NCBI GenBank assembly: GCA_028869725.1
Contig: JAGWRJ010000841.1
Span: forward strand, 1 to 8,919
From: Alphaproteobacteria bacterium
GTDB taxonomy: Bacteria; Pseudomonadota; Alphaproteobacteria; Micropepsales; Micropepsaceae
DNA: 8,919 bases
Direction of reading: 5' to 3'
Shown here one piece after another: positions 5,920 to 8,919 of the stretch. Both the position numbers and the translations under genes were made by a program. The first letter of the stretch is position 1. Each line of letters opens with the position of its first letter. Under the pieces are notes generated by a model, which saw nothing but the letters and a program-made list of their open reading frames with translations, searched no databases and was not told where the DNA came from.

Positions 5920-6968
5920 CGCAGCTGAGGTTCCTGTTGAGTGATGCAGTGAATGCCACCGCCGCCCATGACCACATCCTGGGCGTCTATTTGCAAGATA
6001 TCCCGGCCAGGAAAGCAATCGGCGATGACGGCACGGGCCGCTTCGTCATTCGCATCGTCAAACGCAGGCATCACGACACCGCCATTAGTGAGATAAAAGT
6101 TGACATAGCTTGCAGGAAGCCGATGCCCCCGCCAATCTAGCTTCGGTGTAGCCGGCTGAACGATTTCGGCGATCCTGAGCGGTTGCCCTTGTGCATCGCG
6201 GGCTACGGACAGCCGACGAATCGCTTCGCGCACCGGCCCGTAGTCTGGATGGGCCTTTGCTGCCGGCACACCAACGATAACCAAGCCTGGCGCAGCAAAG
6301 CAGGCGATATTGTCCACATGTCCGTCGGTTTCCTCATCGCAGAACCCGTCGCCAAGCCAGATAATGCGACGCGCACCCGTGAACAGCGCAAGGCGCTCTT
6401 CCACTTGCTGCTGCGTCAATTCCGGATTGCGGTTGGGATTAAGAAGACATTGCTCGGTGGTGAGCAATGTGCCCTGGCCATCCACATGGAAGGCCCCACC
6501 TTCGCAGACTAGCGGTGCCAGATATAGAGAAGCCTGAACCTGCTGGCTGACCCGAGTGGCAAACAGGGCATCGTCCCCATAGGGGCTATACTTGCTGCCC
6601 CAGGCGTTGAACCTCCACTGTACGGCAGCAAGTGAAGTTCCAGGTCCTGTCAAAAAGGTCGGACCGATGTCCCGGGCCCATGAATCGTCGAGTTGGCACT
6701 CGAAAATCTCCGCCTTCCCGGCGCAGGCAAGTTTCACCTCCGCAGCATCGCTTGGGCGTACCGCCATTACCACTGGCTCGAAGGTGGAAATAGCGCGAGC
6801 AATGCGCGCCACGGCCTGCTTGGCACGAAGCAGCCCCTCTGGCCCACCCCAGGCTTCAGTGCGGCAGGGCCAGCACATCCAGGTGCGCGCGTGCGCACTC
6901 CATTCCGCGGGCATCCAATAGCCATCGCGGACGGGGCACGGATCATCTGCGTCGAGGCGTCGCGTCAT
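5916..6968 (-). CDS. aguA: Agmatine deiminase
   Basis: A guanidine-modifying (peptidyl-arginine-deiminase-like) enzyme that converts agmatine to N-carbamoylputrescine and ammonia; its product is the substrate of the next gene. Landmarks: N-terminal YWMPAEWSAHARTWMCWP, the catalytic-site segment DDSWARDIGPTF, FNAWGSKYSPYGDD, CEGGAFHVDGQGTLLTTEQC, the His segment EETDGHVDNIACF, and the catalytic Cys in VMGGGGIHCITQQEP close to the C-terminus. The product is 350 residues, in the normal range. I chose the ATG at 6968 because GGAGGG (6972-6977) is placed just upstream and homologues begin near here; a longer frame to 7043 adds 25 low-complexity residues. It is first in an aguA-aguB operon, divergent from ridA. 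Confidence 0.95.
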   Translation of the reverse strand: MTRRLDADDPCPVRDGYWMPAEWSAHARTWMCWPCRTEAWGGPEGLLRAKQAVARIARAISTFEPVVMAVRPSDAAEVKLACAGKAEIFECQLDDSWARDIGPTFLTGPGTSLAAVQWRFNAWGSKYSPYGDDALFATRVSQQVQASLYLAPLVCEGGAFHVDGQGTLLTTEQCLLNPNRNPELTQQQVEERLALFTGARRIIWLGDGFCDEETDGHVDNIACFAAPGLVIVGVPAAKAHPDYGPVREAIRRLSVARDAQGQPLRIAEIVQPATPKLDWRGHRLPASYVNFYLTNGGVVMPAFDDANDEAARAVIADCFPGRDILQIDAQDVVMGGGGIHCITQQEPQLR

Positions 6969-7083
6969 GAACCCTCCACCGCCCTCTATAGCGGCAGATT
7001 GCGCGGTACGGGAGCCCTTCTTTCCGCTCGCATCGCTGGGCATGGCGGATTAGCTTCTCATAAGGACAAAGAAGGAGGATTCC
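6969..7083. promoter_or_regulatory. Divergent promoter region between aguA and ridA
   Basis: These 115 bases separate two divergent starts and must hold promoters for both. Ribosome binding sites are clear on each side: GGAGGG at 6972-6977 (minus) for aguA and AAGGAGG at 7072-7078 (plus), 5 bases before the ridA ATG. A GATTC (GANTC) at 7078-7082 abuts the ridA start. CTATAG on the minus strand (near 6997-7002) could be a weak -10 for aguA, but I see no matching -35. No palindromic operator is obvious. Confidence 0.45.
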
Positions 7084-7551
7084 ATGACCGGCACCATCGA
7101 CCGCCGCCTGAGTGAGCTTGGCATTGTATTGCCGCAGCCGCCGGCCCCGGTAGCGTCCTACGTGCCATATGTGACATCCGGCAATCTTGTCTTCATCTCG
7201 GGGCAGATCCCCCTCGAAAATGGACAGGTACGCTATGTCGGCACTATCGGGAAGGAATTGAGCCTGGAAGATGGCAAGGCCGCAGCGCGCGTATGCGCCA
7301 TCAATCTCATCGCGCAGCTAAAGGCCGCTTGTGGAGGTGATCTCGAACGGGTCAGACGCTGCGTTCGCCTAGGCGTCTTTGTCAACGCAGCACCAGGTTT
7401 CGGGCAACAGCCAGAAGTAGCCAATGGCGCTTCGGATCTCATGCTCGATGTCTTTGGCGACGACGGCCGTCACAGCCGTGCGGCGGTCGGTGCAGGTTCG
7501 CTGCCACGAAACGTGGCCGTTGAGGTTGAAGCAGTGTTCGAGATCGCGTGA
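7084..7551 (+). CDS. RidA (YjgF/YER057c/UK114) family protein
   Basis: A 155-residue member of the longer RidA branch. Canonical RidA hydrolyses reactive enamine/imine intermediates made by PLP enzymes; long-branch members are less well characterised. Family signs are the start RRLSELGIVLPQPPAPVASY, the YVTSGNLVFISGQIP strand, SLEDGKAAARVCAINLIAQLK, the RCVRLGVFVN strand, and the C-terminal HSRAAVGAGSLPRNVAVEVEA in which R132 matches the substrate-binding Arg of RidA. A perfect AAGGAGG lies 5 bases before the ATG, so this is probably well translated. The stop overlaps the next gene as GTGA (7548-7551), so the two are co-translated. The gene is divergent from aguA; a metabolic link to polyamines is possible but not shown. 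I give no symbol because specific ridA orthology is uncertain. Confidence 0.9.
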   Translation: MTGTIDRRLSELGIVLPQPPAPVASYVPYVTSGNLVFISGQIPLENGQVRYVGTIGKELSLEDGKAAARVCAINLIAQLKAACGGDLERVRRCVRLGVFVNAAPGFGQQPEVANGASDLMLDVFGDDGRHSRAAVGAGSLPRNVAVEVEAVFEIA

Positions 7552-8705
7552 GTACAGTCACTGCACGCATTGTGGGAGGCGCAGAGGCAATCGGGCGCAC
7601 TGCCTGGAATGCATGCGCCAACCCGCTGGGCCGCAGTGACCCCCACCCTTTTACCACCTACGAGTTCTTCTCGGCACTCGAAGACACGGGCTGCGCGAGC
7701 CCCCGTAGCGGGTGGCAACCAGTACACCTGGTACTGACAGATGGCGACAGGATTGTCGGCCTGATGCCGCTCTACGCAAAAAGCCATTCACGCGGTGAAT
7801 ATGTATTTGACTGGGGCTGGGCCGAGGCCTTTGAGCACGCCGGTGGTGACTACTACCCCAAACTTCAGGCCGCAGTTCCCTTTACCCCGGCCACTGGGCG
7901 CCGGCTTCTCGTCGCGGAGGACGCCCCTGGCGATGCGTCAACCCGTCTGCTCAAGGCTGCGGCATCTGCCGTGGATCAACTTGGTTGTTCCTCGCTTCAT
8001 GTAACCTTTATGACTGCGGATGAGTGGCAACAAGCTGGTCAATTAGGATTTTTGCAGCGCAACGACCAGCAATTTCACTGGCAAAACCAGGGATATGTCT
8101 CATTTGATGACTTTCTTGGACAGCTCGCCTCATCAAAGCGCAAGAACCTGCGCAAGGAGCGTGCCGCCGTAGCCGCTAGCGGCATCGAATTTGACTGGCT
8201 TACCGGGCGAGATCTCACCGAAGACGCCTGGGATCACTTTTTCGCCTTTTACATGGACACTGGCAGTCGCAAATGGGGCACGCCTTATCTGACGCGAGAG
8301 TTTTTTAGCGTTCTGGGCGAACGTCTGCGTGACCAAATTCTACTTGTTATGGCCCGCCGCGGTCGGCGCTGGATTGCGGGCGCCCTCAACCTTTTCGGGG
8401 AAGAGGTGCTTTTTGGGCGCAACTGGGGTGCGATCGAATATATACCATTTCTACACTTTGAGACCTGCTACTACCAGGCAGTGGAATTTGCAATTACCCA
8501 AAAACTTGCCAAGGTTGAAGCTGGCGCACAGGGCGAACACAAGCTCTTGCGGGGATACATGCCGGTGGCAACTTATAGCGCCCACTTTATTTCTCATCCG
8601 GGCCTACGCAAAGCCGTATCAGCGTTTTTACGCGAGGAACGCGCAGCCGTAAGCGCAAGTATTGAACACCTCGCTGAGCACGGTCCATATAAGAAGGATC
8701 ACTGA
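7548..8705 (+). CDS. FemAB-like/GNAT-fold acyltransferase (COG3146, PF04339-type)
   Basis: A 385-residue protein of the conserved proteobacterial family annotated as peptidoglycan-biosynthesis or GNAT N-acetyltransferase; its actual substrate is unknown to me. Recognisable blocks: an N-terminal acyltransferase-like half with LVLTDGDRIVGLMPLYAKSHS and YVFDWGWAEAFEHAGGDYYPKL; the central SSKRKNLRKERAAVAASGIE; FFAFYMDTGSRKWGTPYLTREFF; and the signature block GRNWGAIEYIPFLHFETCYY (about residues 290-310) followed by EAGAQGEHKLLRGYMPVATY. Length is typical and the protein appears intact. It starts with GTG at 7548 overlapping the RidA stop as GTGA. No signal peptide or membrane segment is seen. 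The downstream half of the gene becomes visibly more AT-rich than the rest of the window. Confidence 0.85.
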   Translation: MSTVTARIVGGAEAIGRTAWNACANPLGRSDPHPFTTYEFFSALEDTGCASPRSGWQPVHLVLTDGDRIVGLMPLYAKSHSRGEYVFDWGWAEAFEHAGGDYYPKLQAAVPFTPATGRRLLVAEDAPGDASTRLLKAAASAVDQLGCSSLHVTFMTADEWQQAGQLGFLQRNDQQFHWQNQGYVSFDDFLGQLASSKRKNLRKERAAVAASGIEFDWLTGRDLTEDAWDHFFAFYMDTGSRKWGTPYLTREFFSVLGERLRDQILLVMARRGRRWIAGALNLFGEEVLFGRNWGAIEYIPFLHFETCYYQAVEFAITQKLAKVEAGAQGEHKLLRGYMPVATYSAHFISHPGLRKAVSAFLREERAAVSASIEHLAEHGPYKKDH

Positions 8706-8800
8706 GGCGGGATCGACACTCTTCACAGGCGTCCTATGTTTTGTATCTCTTGGGATGGTGTTCCACAGCTTGTAGGTATCAACGAAGGAAAAACTCCACC

Positions 8801-8919
8801 ATGGCCTACGATTCAAATAATATTTTTGCCAGAATACTGCGGGGCGAACTGCCATGCGTAAAGGTCTACGAAGACACGAATGTTCTGTCATTCCTCGATA
8901 TTATGCCGCAGGTTGAAGG
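8801..8919 (+). CDS. HIT (histidine triad) family protein, 5' part
   Basis: A reading frame begins at the ATG at 8801 and is cut by the right edge after 39 codons. It reads MAYDSNNIFARILRGELP, then CVKVYEDTNVLSFLDIMPQ. This is the standard N-terminus of bacterial HIT proteins (NIFxRIxxGExP...VYEDxxxLAFxDIxPQ), which are small nucleotide hydrolases or transferases of the HINT type. The catalytic HxHxHxx triad would lie beyond the window, so activity cannot be judged. AAGGAA at 8785-8790, about 10 bases upstream, may serve as the ribosome binding site. The 95-base gap after the acyltransferase gene could hold a promoter (TTCACA followed after 16 bases by TATCTC), but this is weak. Confidence 0.88.
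   Translation, partial: MAYDSNNIFARILRGELPCVKVYEDTNVLSFLDIMPQVE

Noticed and set aside
8628..8891. Minus-strand 87-codon open frame over the acyltransferase 3' end and the HIT start
   Set aside because: It overlaps two recognised plus-strand genes and shows no recognisable protein features.
1..8919. Mobile element, CRISPR array, tRNA/rRNA or defence system
   Set aside because: I saw no transposase or integrase motifs, no regularly spaced repeats, no tRNA-like cloverleaf and no defence-type domains; every substantial frame is accounted for by housekeeping families.

Overview
The window looks like chromosomal DNA of a stalked or dimorphic alphaproteobacterium (Caulobacterales/Hyphomonadales type, for example the Maricaulis, Hyphomonas or Caulobacter relatives). 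The main reason is a divK-pleD pair whose products follow the Caulobacter crescentus cell-fate regulators almost motif for motif. A nearby dinB, a DUF3572 gene diverging from divK, and high-GC, tightly packed genes fit the same group. This placement rests on recalled protein similarity; no search was run.

Layout. Positions 1-150 hold the start of an unrelated, probably exported small protein on the + strand. It runs head-on into the 3' end of pleD, and both reading frames lose sense at the same place (about 143-157). Positions 140-1784 (- strand) are divK followed by pleD, two response regulators of polar development; pleD lacks its last 40-50 codons. Positions 1785-1872 are the divergent divK/DUF3572 promoter region, which contains a near-consensus CtrA box. 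Positions 1873-5050 (+ strand) carry DUF3572, a HAD-like hydrolase, a ROK fructokinase and DNA polymerase IV; the first two and the last two are joined by ATGA stop/start overlaps. Positions 5047-6968 (- strand) carry agmatine deiminase and N-carbamoylputrescine amidase, the two-step agmatine-to-putrescine route, also joined by ATGA; their 3' end shares a CTAG with the dinB stop. Positions 7084-8705 (+ strand) carry a RidA-family protein coupled by GTGA to a FemAB-like/COG3146 acyltransferase. A HIT-family gene starts at 8801 and runs off the right edge.

How the genes work together. DivK and PleD act in the same cell-cycle phosphorelay and read the same kinase/phosphatase pair in Caulobacter, so co-transcription and a CtrA box upstream are coherent. 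AguA and AguB form a complete polyamine branch. The remaining genes look like ordinary housekeeping functions packed together. I see no transposase, integrase, CRISPR array, tRNA, rRNA, toxin-antitoxin pair or defence cassette. No gene-free stretch exceeds about 120 bases. The clearest anomaly is the pleD-truncating junction at the left end, which is either a real rearrangement or an assembly chimera.
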